Source: Neoarius graeffei (lineage: Eukaryota > Chordata > Actinopteri > Siluriformes > Ariidae). Taken from it: a DNA stretch of 64,000 nt. Location of the stretch: positions 49,723,257-49,787,256 of the forward strand of contig NC_083596.1 in the NCBI RefSeq assembly GCF_027579695.1, read 5' to 3'. Below are positions 44,145-54,737 of the stretch, in pieces (the stretch's first letter is position 1; each line of letters starts with the position of its first letter). The notes under the pieces were generated by a model. The model did not search any database, had not been told where the DNA came from, and worked only from the letters and a program-made list of their open reading frames with translations. Position numbers and translations under genes: made by a program.

Positions 44145-45746
44145 CAACCTCGATTCCAAAAAATTTGGGACAAACTACAAATTGTAAATAAAAACGGAAT
44201 GCAATAATTTACAAATCTCAAAAACTGATATTGTATTCACAATAGAACATAGACGACATATCAGATGTTGAAAGTGAGACATTTTGAAATTTCATGCCAA
44301 ATATTGGCTCATTTGAAATTTCATGACAGCAACACATCTCAAAAAAGTTGGGACAGGGGCAATAAGAGGCTGGAAAAGTTAAAGGGACAAAAAAGGAACA
44401 GCTGGAGGACCAAATTGCAACTCATTAGGTCAATTGGCAATAGGTCATTAACATGACTGGGTATAAAAAGAGCATCTTGGAGTGGCAGTGGCTCTCAGAA
44501 GTAAAGATGGGAAGAGGATCACCAATCCCCCTAATTCTGCGCCGACAAATAGTGGAGCGATATCAGAAAGGAGTTCGACAGTGTAAAATTGCAAAGAGTT
44601 TGAACATAGCATCATCTACAGTGCATAATATCATCAAAAGATTCAGAGAATCTGGAAGAATCTCTGTGCGTAAGGGTCAAGGCCGGAAAACCATACTGGG
44701 TGCCCGTGATCTTCGGGCCCTTAGACGGCACTGCGTTACATACAGGCATGCTTCTGTATTGGAAATCACAAAATGGGCTCAGGAATATTTCCAGAGAACA
44801 TTATCTGTGAACACAATTCACCGTGCCATCCGCCGTTGCCAGCTAAAACTCTATAGTTCAAAGAAGAAGCTGTATCTAAACATGATCCAGAAGCGCAGAC
44901 GTCTTCTCTGGGCCAAGGCTCATTTAAAATGGGCTGTAGCAAAGTGGAAAACTGTTCTGTGGTCAGACGAATCAAAATTTGAAGTTCTTTATGGAAATCA
45001 GGGACCCCGTGTCATTCGGATTAAAGAGGAGAAGGACGACCCAAGTTGTTATCAGCGCTCAGTTCAGAAGCCTGCATCTCTGATGGTATGGGATTGCATT
45101 AGTTCGTGTAGCATGGGCAGCTTACACATCTGGAAAGACACCATCAATGCTGAAAGGTATATCCCGGTTCTAGAGCAACATATGCTCCCATCCAGACGAC
45201 GTCTCTTTCAGGGAAGACCTTGCATTTTCCAACATGACAATGCCAAACCACATACTGCATCAATTACAGCAACATGGCTGCATAGAAGAAGGGTCCGGGT
45301 ACTGAACTGGCCAGCCTGCAGTCCAGATCTTTCACCCATAGAAAACATTTGGCGCATCATAAAACAGAAGATACGACAAAAAAGACCTAAGACAGTTGAG
45401 CAACTAGAATCCTACATGAGACAAGAATGGGTTAACATTCCTATCCCTAAACTTGAGCAACTTGTCTCCTCAGTCCCCAGACGTTTCCAGACTGTTGTAA
45501 AGAGAAAAGGGGATGTCTCACAGTGGGAAACATGGCCTTGTCCCAACTTTTTTGAGATGTGTTGTCATGAAATTTAAAATCACCTAATTTTTCTCTTTAA
45601 ATGATACATTTTCTCAGTTTAAACATTTGATATGTCATCTATGTTCTATTCTGAATAAAATATGGAATTTTGAAACTTCCACATCATTGTATTCCATTTT
45701 TAATTCCAATTTGTATTTTGTCCCAACTTTTTTGGAATAAGGGTTG
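44145..45746 (+). mobile_element. Tc1-like transposon with IR/DR ends (better-preserved copy)
   Basis: 1602 bp flanked by TA (44143-44144 and 45747-45748). Same family as 12243-13847, with about 210-bp ends and paired AAAAAAGTTGGGACA-type direct repeats. The duplicate locus near 30697 (TTGATTTATTTTTG) is an empty TA site. Confidence 0.95.
44507..45577 (+). CDS. Tc1 transposase (DD34E), open reading frame
   Basis: Full-length open frame. I prefer the Met at 44507 (MGRGSPIPLILRRQIVERYQ), giving 356 residues; the frame is open 18 codons further up. N-terminal helix-turn-helix with [16 protein letters not shown]; first catalytic Asp in LWSDESKFE, second in FQHDNAKPH, Glu in LSPIENIW. Thirty-four residues separate the last two, the Tc1 spacing. 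It acts in the nucleus on the element's own ends. Compared with the sister copy, [11 protein letters not shown] has become VWDCISSCSMG; loss of that conserved Gly may weaken activity. No stops or frameshifts are seen, so it is the least decayed transposase in the window. Confidence 0.93.
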   Translation: MGRGSPIPLILRRQIVERYQKGVRQCKIAKSLNIASSTVHNIIKRFRESGRISVRKGQGRKTILGARDLRALRRHCVTYRHASVLEITKWAQEYFQRTLSVNTIHRAIRRCQLKLYSSKKKLYLNMIQKRRRLLWAKAHLKWAVAKWKTVLWSDESKFEVLYGNQGPRVIRIKEEKDDPSCYQRSVQKPASLMVWDCISSCSMGSLHIWKDTINAERYIPVLEQHMLPSRRRLFQGRPCIFQHDNAKPHTASITATWLHRRRVRVLNWPACSPDLSPIENIWRIIKQKIRQKRPKTVEQLESYMRQEWVNIPIPKLEQLVSSVPRRFQTVVKRKGDVSQWETWPCPNFFEMCCHEI

Positions 45747-46789
45747 TATTTTTGCTGTCATTTTACTGTGAAAACAGTTTTTGTGGTTTGTATTTTCATT
45801 ATTTGTGTTTTGAATCTCCTGCTGGTAATGTAGTGGTTATCGTGTCCAGTTTTTGTGTTTTGATGCTGAATTTACTGTATGGCAACTGCACTGAGTCCTT
45901 CTGTTCAGGTAAAGTGTGTGATCTGCAAAGTTTTAAGGATCAATACAGTCAAAGTTTAATGCAGAACTCTGAATCTTTGTTTTTTGTCAATGCAGTCAGT
46001 TTTTTTTTAATATTTGATTTTTGTATTGGCACACACTCAGATACAAAACTGGTGTCTACAATGCATTTGGCTGGCTTTAATAAATCAAGTTAAAGTTACA
46101 TTTAAAAATCAGGTATCCTGAATATGATGAAATCACTTTAACATTACTCAGTTAATTGGTTTTGCAATCGCTTTAAAATATATGTTAAATCAACGTGATT
46201 CTTTTAAATACTCGAACATGATTGAAATATTTTGGTTTAACAAGTAATAATTAATTGAGAGAAGGAAATTGTCAGTAATTCACATTCTGATCATGTGGGA
46301 CCGATGTACACATTAAAATCAAGTAAATCCAAAGGATTTTTTTTCAGTGTAGCATGTAAGGATCTAATCCCATTGAGTGGTTTCTATATCCACTTCTTTT
46401 GAGTGTACTTCTTGGTTTGAATATCTTGCTTGTTTGCTGAACACAAACATGGCAATAAGTTCTTGTGTTAATGGACCAGACTCCACTTTTGGATCATTAA
46501 TCCCTTTTGACTGTGAATGTCCTCCATGCAGGGTTTTATGTTGGCTTCTGGCACATCCATACAGTTTTAAATACAAAACCTACAATTTAAAACTTTGGTT
46601 TTATTGCATTTATTTAATTCCTGGACTCCCATCTGTAACAGGGAGTGATGTTGCATCCCATGAATACACTTTACACTAGATTATTACATTCTACTAAAAT
46701 AGATGAGCCAAAATAATTGGAGATCTTTTTTAACAGCCCTGACTCGTTACAAGTATGAATAGGAGGGCCTTAAGGTAGATAAGGTTCAG
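45747..46789. other. Spacer specific to duplicate copy 2
   Basis: About 0.94 kb (45755-46700) has no counterpart at 30700-30720 in copy 1; either an insertion here or a deletion there. No coding content recognised. The last 80 bp again match copy 1. Confidence 0.55.
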
Positions 46790-47748
46790 CATAGACATAT
46801 AAACATAGATGCCGCATTGAGCTGGTGGCCCCGTTGCTGGGATACGTCAGAGTGTCCGCCATATTTGATGTGGCAAATCTTCCCCGTAAACCAATGCAAG
46901 TAAATGGACTGAACTTCATAAAGCCCCTTTCTACAATAATATTTAACTCGATGCCTTTTATTCACCCATTAAGACACACACGTATATATTTGGGAAACAA
47001 ACAGGCATCAAAACAACACATATAACTTTTAATGTGATGGTTGTAAATAGTGTGCGAAATACCCTGTACACTGCAAACTAGCGACAGATATGCCATAGAT
47101 AGCTCAGGTAAGCTAATCAGTCAGCATACCGTAGCAAGCTACCAAAACCTGAGGCCAAAATAACCAACCTACAAGACTGAATATGATAAATGATGGAAAT
47201 AGTGGAAAAACTGGAAATAGTGAATGAAAATAAAAATTTACTGTTTTATTTATTGAGTCACCACACAGACCTGCTCTCGTTGAATAAAGTGAGCTGAATG
47301 ACCGCCAAACTGAGTTCGGCCAGGTTCTAACGTCATACCAAAACAAAATACATCACTGATTCCTTCACATTCAGAAAGGTTAAAAACATTCATCATACGT
47401 TCAAAAACATTCATCATAGTGTGGCACTGTATTCTCTAATTCTCACTGCTTATAACCACACACCTACCCGGTGGAGATGAGCTGGGAAACTGAAGACTGA
47501 AGGAACAGTATTGAAAAGTATTTTTCCAGTCTCACCTGTGAAAGGTAATCCCATGTGATCTTGTTTGGACAGTAAACCTGTTGGTACAGTTAAACACAGC
47601 ACATGAATGAGGCATCTTTATTCTCGGTTACTGTCTTGTCGCAATACCAGAGACGGTTGAAGAATCTCCACTTTGCCACATCCAATTTGGCGGCGAGGAT
47701 GACGTATGATTCTACGCAGAATGTGGCATTTATGTTTATATGTCTATG
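46790..47748 (-). mobile_element. P-like (THAP) transposon, short copy
   Basis: 959 bp with 8-bp TSD AGGTTCAG (46782-46789 and 47749-47756). Inverted ends are CATAGACATATAAACATAGA and TTTATGTTTATATGTCTATG. The THAP start exon is on the minus strand (47616-47536, MPHSCAVFNCTNRF) with donor GTGAGA. The duplicate locus at 32404 is an empty site. Internally deleted. Confidence 0.92.
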
Positions 47749-47756
47749 AGGTTCAG

Positions 47757-48337
47757 AACCCCTGACATAAAGGATCCAGCTCTCAATGAAGTTTGGTCTG
47801 AGTCGAGGAAATTCAGAACACGAGGGTCTGTGGAAACTTTATCAAGCAGAGATTTCAATGTTCATTTCTTTAAAAAACTGAGCAACAATGTCCTTAAAAG
47901 GTGCACTGAGAAATAATTGTGTTTTCCCCAAGAGACGACTCCGAGTCCTGATCAGTGTGTGGACATCGTCTCTCGCTCAGGATACACCTGCTGGACCCCT
48001 GATCTCTAATTTCAGCTCTATGGAAATTATGTATTTTCTCTCTTTCTGAGTGGAAAAGAGACAAACTCTGAATGTCAACATGTTAAAAAATGTATTTGAG
48101 TTAAACTCAGTTCAGCAGTCGGCTTCCACAGATGATATAAATACTGAAACAGGTACAACATGATAACTCTGATTCTAAAGAACTCAGTGTAAAGATGTGG
48201 ACTCGAGAGCACATGACTCCTCCCTCTGCCCCGCCTCCTGTCTCTCTTATAGCACGCCCCTGCAGTCTCTCCTTTATCTGCTCCTCATGCTGCTCATCTC
48301 TTCACTCATCACGAGAGTCCCATCACACACGGACACG
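47757..48337 (+). promoter_or_regulatory. V5 upstream region with conserved V-A block
   Basis: Matches the V3 upstream region: CCCAAGAGACGACTCCGAGT, CTCAGGATACACCTGCTGG, CTTATAG TATA-like word about 90 bp before the ATG. It lacks the SINE found at V1 and the 155-bp insertion found at V3. Confidence 0.5.
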
Positions 48338-48797
48338 ATGCTGCCAGCGCTCTGCTCTCTCCTCACTGCTCTCTCATGTAAGACGTCACAACTCTGGAGC
48401 TCATCAGCATTTGGACTCCGTCTAATGTGAGCATGAAGCCATGTAACGTGTGCTGTTTTTATTCCAGGTGTCAGTGGCGTGACTGTGGTGACACAGAAGC
48501 CTCCTGTTCTCACACTGACTCAAGGGCAGACGGCCACCATGGACTGTAACCTGGGGACTGTTGTTGATAGCTCTGCACGCTGGTACAAACAGGTTCCTGG
48601 AGGAGTTCCTCAGCATGTATTAAGAAATTATCATGGCTGGAGCTCTCCTTCATATGGGTCCGGTTTCTCGTCTCCTAAATTCACATCTACACACTCCTCT
48701 AAATCAGATTATAACCTGATTATCAGTAATGTAGAGGTGGGAGACTCGGCAGTGTATTACTGTAAAACATGGGACGACTCTGCTAAAGAGTGGGTAT
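48338..48797 (+). CDS. IgL V segment V5 (type A/B hybrid), RSS heptamer mutated
   Basis: Leader exon 48338-48377 (MLPALCSLLTALS), V exon 48468-48797, 110 codons, open. SARWYKQVPGGVPQHVL, SSPSYGSGFSSPKFTS, CDR3 stem CKTWDDSAKEWV; canonical Cys and Trp present. Like V3 it is type A up to framework 3 and type B beyond. Its heptamer is CCCAGTG, losing the CAC that RAG cutting depends on, so it is probably not rearranged efficiently. Its 3' flank is cut off at 48979 by a transposon nest and no J-C follows within the window. Confidence 0.92.
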
Positions 48798-48825
48798 CCC
48801 AGTGATGTACACCATGACAAAAACC
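48798..48825 (+). other. V5 recombination signal with CCCAGTG heptamer
   Basis: Spacer ATGTACACCATG and nonamer ACAAAAACC are intact; heptamer position 2 is C instead of A. Confidence 0.9.
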
Positions 48826-49685
48826 TCCTCACTGCTCACACTCACTTCTGCTTTCACACAACACGAGAAACAACAAAAACCTCAACTTCAAATCACTGGA
48901 ACTGAAGTGGAAACTCATTCAATGTTCATTGAAGACACTTTGAATTCTTCACAGTCGAAGATCACAGATATGGTACGACCAGAGGTGGAAAGAGTACTAA
49001 AATATTATACTCAAGTACAAGTACTGTTACTCTGATGAAATTTTACTTAAGTACAAGTAAAGTTACCAGACAAAAAATCTACTCAAGTAAAAGTAAAAAG
49101 TAGATCATTTAAAATGTACTTTGAGTAAAAGTAAAACGTTACTTTTAACAATGGGTGTTTTCTGCCTCCATTGTGTTGTGCAAAAATGAAAAAGAAGAGG
49201 AAACAAGGATATATGTACATCTCAACCCAGATGTTTTATTTAAAGGAAGTGTATCAAATTGAATGCTTAGGATAATGCTGCATTAAAACTGAGACAAACA
49301 AAAAAGGTCAATACACACAGTCATGTCATTTACATTGCCCTGACCACACACAAAGCATTGTACATGAAATACGAAAGTGAAATGTTGCACCGAAATCTCG
49401 TAGCTTGCCTGTGTGCACTGTGTGTTATTGAGCAATTCAATTCAAACATTATTTGTTTTGCTTAGTATTCCTTTCTGGCCTGTTGGATGTAGAATGGTAG
49501 GAGGACTGATCACGTCAGGTTGGCGAGCTAACTTGCTTGCATGATTAGCCAACCGAATAACAGACTAGTTACCGTTATGTTACAGTACCAACAGGTTGCT
49601 ATTTCAACATTAGCAATGCCATCCACTATTTTTGGAATATAACCAGCCTATTGTCGGTTTTACTATGGAAAGGAAACATTATGAT

Positions 49686-50077
49686 CAGGGGCGCAGATAC
49701 GTTTTTTGAACTGGGGGGGACAAAAAACTGGGGGAGACAAAGCTGCCAGCAAACCAACCCCAATATGCCTGTCAAACTTGTGGGTAACCATAGCAACTAA
49801 GCTCGAGCTCGAAACCTGTGCAGTCTGCGCAGCTCAACCAACCGAATATCAGTCTTTATTTTGTTTTATGTGAGTTGTTGCAACTATGTATACACTGCTG
49901 TGCACCTCAATAAACCGAATGGTAATTAGTCTTTTGATTTTTCCGTGAGGTTTGCCTTATGCAAAGAACGACAGCATAGACGTTTTTTCCTCCCTATAAG
50001 TGGGGGGGACCGAACGAGGTGTATTTAAATCTGGGTGGGACGAATCCCACCCGTCCCACCCTCTGTCTGCGCCTGTG
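49686..50077. mobile_element. hAT-like non-autonomous element, CAGGGGCGCAGATA termini (copy 2)
   Basis: 392 bp with 8-bp TSD ATTATGAT (49678-49685 and 50078-50085). A deleted relative of 9148-9940 that lacks the coding stretch. Confidence 0.93.
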
Positions 50078-50103
50078 ATTATGATGCCAATGACAATACT
50101 TAC

Positions 50104-50319
50104 CTCAACATGCTTGCGCAGATTAGACGTCGAATTTTTGTATGCCGCAATGGTTGTCTTCTTGGGCACACATAATCTGCATTGCATAATGAAACTGTCA
50201 CCCCTTTTCTCTACGAAGCTGAAGTGATCACGTATGTAGGGCCAGGGGTGCACTTCATTACTGGAAGAAATTGCGTTTTCTGCAGGGTCGTCCACCACAG
50301 GTTCCTCGGTCTCCTCCAT
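50104..50319 (-). pseudogene. BED-finger exon of the outer hAT transposase
   Basis: Minus-strand exon reading MEETEEPVVDDPAENAISSS, HPWPYIRDHFSFVEKRGDSF, MQCRLC...NSTSNLRKHVE, then donor GTAAGT. The C-x2-C, hydrophobic NL and KH pattern is a BED zinc finger, the DNA-binding N-terminus of many hAT transposases. The likely original start lies four codons upstream (MAD before MEE, near 53128), now separated by the 2.8-kb hAT inserted at 50325. No catalytic exon remains. Confidence 0.75.
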
Positions 50320-50793
50320 GTCCGCAGGGGCGCTTTATCAACACCCGTGGCCCAGGGGCTAGGCCCCTCATAGGCTACCTGTCAACCCTACCCTTACCGT
50401 TGGCCAGGAAAACACTTATTTTATTTGCAATACGTGTCAAGCATTTACAGTGTAAGCGCGTAATTAGCCTAGAAGCCTACGATAGGTTACGTTTGGCTCA
50501 GCGTAGCTGCGCAAGGCCCACGCTCACATCGCTCAACACATCCGACCACAGAGGGAGAGAAGAACGCGCGCATTATCATTACAGAGCCGGTTCTGATTAT
50601 TACCACGGACAGGACAGTGATACTGCGTAACTTTCACGCAGGGGCATGGCCAGAGATAACCACAGAAGCACGTGTGCGCTAATGTAGACCTATGTGTTGT
50701 AAACATAAAACACACACACCTACAGACAAGTCCTTTTAAAAAATAAAATGCATAAAAATAGCTCGGCAGCATGAAAACAAACATTCACTGCAA

Positions 50794-51835
50794 GACAAGG
50801 TGCCCTAGAATCGCCATCAGTTTTTAATATCTATATGGACTTTGTTGTCAGGATTGCACAGCATGAGATATCAAAACTGTACCCAGATACAGGCTTCAAG
50901 TTCAGATATTGCATTCCAAATGAGGTATCCACAAGAGAAATGCGTACGAAAGCACGAGCATCAGGAGAGGGTTGCATAACAGAGATTCTATACGCAGATG
51001 ATCAGGCCATACTCGCTGGATCCATCGAGGAGCTTCAGAATATTCTTCAGTTGTATGATAAGACCTACACCCGCTTTGGTTTACAAATATCATATGTCAA
51101 AACAGAAACAATGGCTTTTAACGTCAATGAGGATATCAAATGTAAACCAAGTATCATTTCCCTTGGCGGCACTAATATTAAAAACATCCGCACCTTTAAA
51201 TATCTTGGTTATAATGTCAGCAACTGTGATGAATCCTCACACTTCCTGCATGCTAGGATAAGTGCTGCATTCATGAAATGGAATGAATTGAAACACGTTC
51301 TAACTAACCACCGAATACTACTAAAAACCCGTATAAAGTTCCTAGTGCCATGCGTTCGATCTCATCTCCTGTACAGCACACAGGCATGGCAACTATCATC
51401 CAGTGAAATTCACAAAATTGAGGTAGTGTGGCACGGCTTCCTAAGGAAAATGATTAAAGGTGGATATAAACGAAAGAATACCCCTGACCAAAAGAACACT
51501 ACAAATGAAGATATAGACTGGAGCTACAAGATGTCCAATGCTGATCTCCGGAAACTGACAGGAACCCAGGATATAAAACTATCCTGCGATGTACAACAAC
51601 TAAAATATATTGCTCACGTTTGCCGGATGAGCAATAACCAAGTGCAAAAGCAGCTCCTGTTTGACAAAAATGGTTACAAATGGACGAAATGGGAAAATCT
51701 GCTGGGCATAGACACCCAACAGATAAGACGTATGATGATGGACAAATCAAACTTTGAGCAACTGCTGCAACTGCTACAGCAGAAGCACCCCTAGAGAGTT
51801 TAACTTCTGACAGGGGAACATGATGATGATGATGA
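50794..51835 (+). mobile_element. 5'-truncated RTE-like LINE fragment
   Basis: Starts inside the reverse transcriptase (RQGALESPSVFNIYMDF) and runs to a (TGA)n-type 3' end, ATGATGATGATGA, as in RTE-clade LINEs. Insertion boundaries at the 5' side are approximate and no target duplication could be fixed. Confidence 0.8.
50835..51794 (+). CDS. LINE reverse transcriptase, C-terminal part (open)
   Basis: 319 open codons covering the palm and thumb end of a non-LTR reverse transcriptase. ITEILYADDQAILAGSIEEL holds the catalytic YADD box; then YTRFGLQISYVKTETMAFN, FKYLGYNVS and the C-terminal LKYIAHVCRMSNNQVQKQLL region. The first Met is internal to the domain; the true protein start and endonuclease were lost by 5' truncation. 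It has stayed open despite being nested in a non-autonomous hAT, which suggests recent insertion. Confidence 0.88.
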   Translation: MDFVVRIAQHEISKLYPDTGFKFRYCIPNEVSTREMRTKARASGEGCITEILYADDQAILAGSIEELQNILQLYDKTYTRFGLQISYVKTETMAFNVNEDIKCKPSIISLGGTNIKNIRTFKYLGYNVSNCDESSHFLHARISAAFMKWNELKHVLTNHRILLKTRIKFLVPCVRSHLLYSTQAWQLSSSEIHKIEVVWHGFLRKMIKGGYKRKNTPDQKNTTNEDIDWSYKMSNADLRKLTGTQDIKLSCDVQQLKYIAHVCRMSNNQVQKQLLFDKNGYKWTKWENLLGIDTQQIRRMMMDKSNFEQLLQLLQQKHP

Positions 51836-54737
51836 AGGTACTTGGCTCGGCGGCCACATGAAACGTAAACACCATGGACAGCGGCCAAACTCATAACTCT
51901 ACAGACCGAAATACACGAAGCCAAGTCCTACTAGGGTCTATTTTACCGATCTATGTTCAAGCATCATGCAAGTCTTCCTTCTCCTTGAATAAGACCGTGC
52001 ATTCAACTGCCTTTTTGACATGACTGCATCGAAATACCACTTGCAACAATATTTCACGCACTCCATCAAGAAAAAAGTTAAACATGATGAACACGGGCAT
52101 ACTGTTTTGAGCATACGATTTTTTAAAAAGAAACTAGCTACATCAAAGTCCTTCAATAAACCCATCCTTTAGCGCAAATGAGCTTAACCTAGTTCAAAGC
52201 ATGACGTTAGCAGTAACTGCATAAGGCAAAATCGTGTGGGCCTTTCGTCAACAACAAGCCACGGCGGGCAAACATTAATAATCAAGCGTCCTTACCTTAA
52301 AACGTTGTCTTGACCACAGAACTTCTCAAGTATTTCACTTAAATCCACACGGGTTAACAACACACCCAACACAGCTAGCGAGAAATGTGGATCTGCGCTA
52401 GCTTTGTATTGCTATTCCCCTCAGTATGCTTACTCTGTCTGCTGCCCGAACTGTGAAAATTATAGGCTACAATCTTTTCATCAATTTCTTCAGTAGATGC
52501 CGTTTTAGACATTTTATTATCCCCATCGAAATATGCTATTATACTAACAGGATTATAACTCAAATCACACGACACGTATTCAAATCACAACTGATTTATT
52601 TTACTGTTGGACAGATCATAGCATATCTAGCCTAGCTGCACATAGCCTAGCTGCTGGTAGGCTGATAACTGATAAGTAGCTGATATTCTGAACAGATTGG
52701 TGATCCTTACCTTAAAAAAGTCTGTGACTTTAGGCAACGATTCTATCATTACCTGCATCTCTCTCTTTTTTTCCTTTTATGCGCCCCGCTAACATGTGAA
52801 TGCTTCATCTTTCAAAGTCTCTAAATTTGTGTCTCAGTAGTCTGCAGTCTTTGGCGCGCTTTCGTGCGTGACGTTACATATTGTTACATTTTATTCTGGT
52901 ACAGTTGTGGGTGTTCGTTTCGCGAACCACATCCACCATGTCTCTTACAGCAGGCTACTGTGCGCTCATTTATTTCTAACCTTATTTCTATCCGTACATT
53001 AATGTAGGCCCACGATTCCGACAGTTTATTATTTTATTAATATTACAAGGCCCCTGATTGGCTGTGGCCCAGGGGTTTGAGCCCCCCGAAGCCCCCCCCC
53101 CCCTAAAGCGCCGGTGCATGTCTGCCATCGTCTGTGTGAGACTCGCGCGCGCGACAACTGTCCTTCCCGTGATTCATTTCCAGAACGCATTTCCCCAGGG
53201 GCGTCAGAAGCATTTTTAATGTGGGGGGGACACACTGGCGGGGGGTCCTCCGCCAGAAACATTTTAATTAATTTTCAACAATAAGTCCTCATTCAACTAG
53301 TCCGTATATTCATCAGCCTGTTTTTAAACCCACCGCTATGCCTAAGATAATGAGATGAATGTGACACAATTTATCACCAACAATGACTTTATGGGTGCAT
53401 TTTACTTTTATTTTGTGTTTTCTATTTAGTTTTAGATGTAACACAACATGCCACTGGGCCAAGCAATAGTGACACTCAACTGTATGTTTAAAAATAAGAA
53501 TATTCATAATCTCACACAATGAACAGGCATGACATGGCATCATGCAAACTTCATAACACAAAATCACACTGTGTCAAGCAACGGTGACACATAAAAAATA
53601 ACTTCACACAATGAACAGGTGCAATTTTGTTCACCACCAACAGTGACTTTAGTGGGTGCATTTTACTTTTTTCCGATTTAGCGATACTCATAGCAAAAAT
53701 GGCATGGCATCATGCAGTCTTCATAACACAAAATTACACTGGGTCAAGCAATGACACATAAAAGATAACTTCACACAATGAACAAGTGCAGTTTTGTCAA
53801 CCTACATGCAATGGTGGCACTACAGTAGCATTTACAGATTAGTATAACAAATAGATTTATAGATAGAACTCCTTCTTACACTGGTGCCACCACAATTTCT
53901 ACCACTTCATAACTTTTATCCCCCTTTCCTTCACAATCCACCTGGAATAACATCCATCTCTCTCCATCTCTTTCCTCTCTACTATTCCTTCCCCATACAC
54001 TGATTTCCCATCTTACTTTCCAGAAAACTGCCAAAGACCAGACAAAACAAGGAATCAATAAATATCATCAGAGGAGACTTGACCTCATTCTTGGCATTAC
54101 AGTAAGGCAGGCCTACTGGGTTTGAATTAAATGATAGCTAACGTTAAGCTAGCTGATACATCTCCTAACATTGACTAGCCAGCTAACTGCACTAACATTT
54201 CCATTGGGACAAAAAAACCCTGTCCTGTGGGGAAATTTTGACTGACTTTCCACTTCTTTGTAAAGAATGTCCTTATGTCCATTGTGTCTGGGTGCAAATA
54301 CTGCAAACAATTCATCATCAACCAAGAATACCCCATTAGGCTCAGCTTATTTCACTGTTTAGTTGAATATTAATTTAACGTGTCCTAGGGTTAATTTTGA
54401 GGGCAGATAACAAAAGAATAAGGTTTTAGCAAAAGCTAGACATTGTGAGGTTGCAATGGGGATGACGTCACCTCCTCCACTTTCCAGCAGCTACACCAAC
54501 ATTTCTGTGCTCGCGCTGAGATTCACTTCACTCGCGCGCGGTGAGCTGTTGTAGGGAACGCCCAGAAAACCCGGAGTGGATTTTCAGTGGTCTGTGTTTT
54601 CTCTTATCGATCAAGTGGAATGGATTCTTTCACGAAGCAATAGAAACGGCGCTGGGTGAACTCATATTTTATGTTAAATGTGGGGGGGTCCAAACGAAGA
54701 ATTATGAAATGTGAGGGGGACATGTCCCCTTCACATT

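Larger units (their letters stand above)
50325..53116 (-). mobile_element. Second hAT element inserted in the BED exon
   Basis: 2792 bp with 8-bp TSD CATGTCCG/CATGTCTG (50317-50324 and 53117-53124, one mismatch). Inverted ends are CAGGGGCGCTTTA and TAAAGCGCCGGTG, with further inverted similarity (GTGGCCCAGGGG). A minus-strand frame at 52512-52375 (MSKTASTEEIDEKIVAYNFH) may be its first exon. A LINE fragment is nested at about 50794-51835. Confidence 0.85.
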
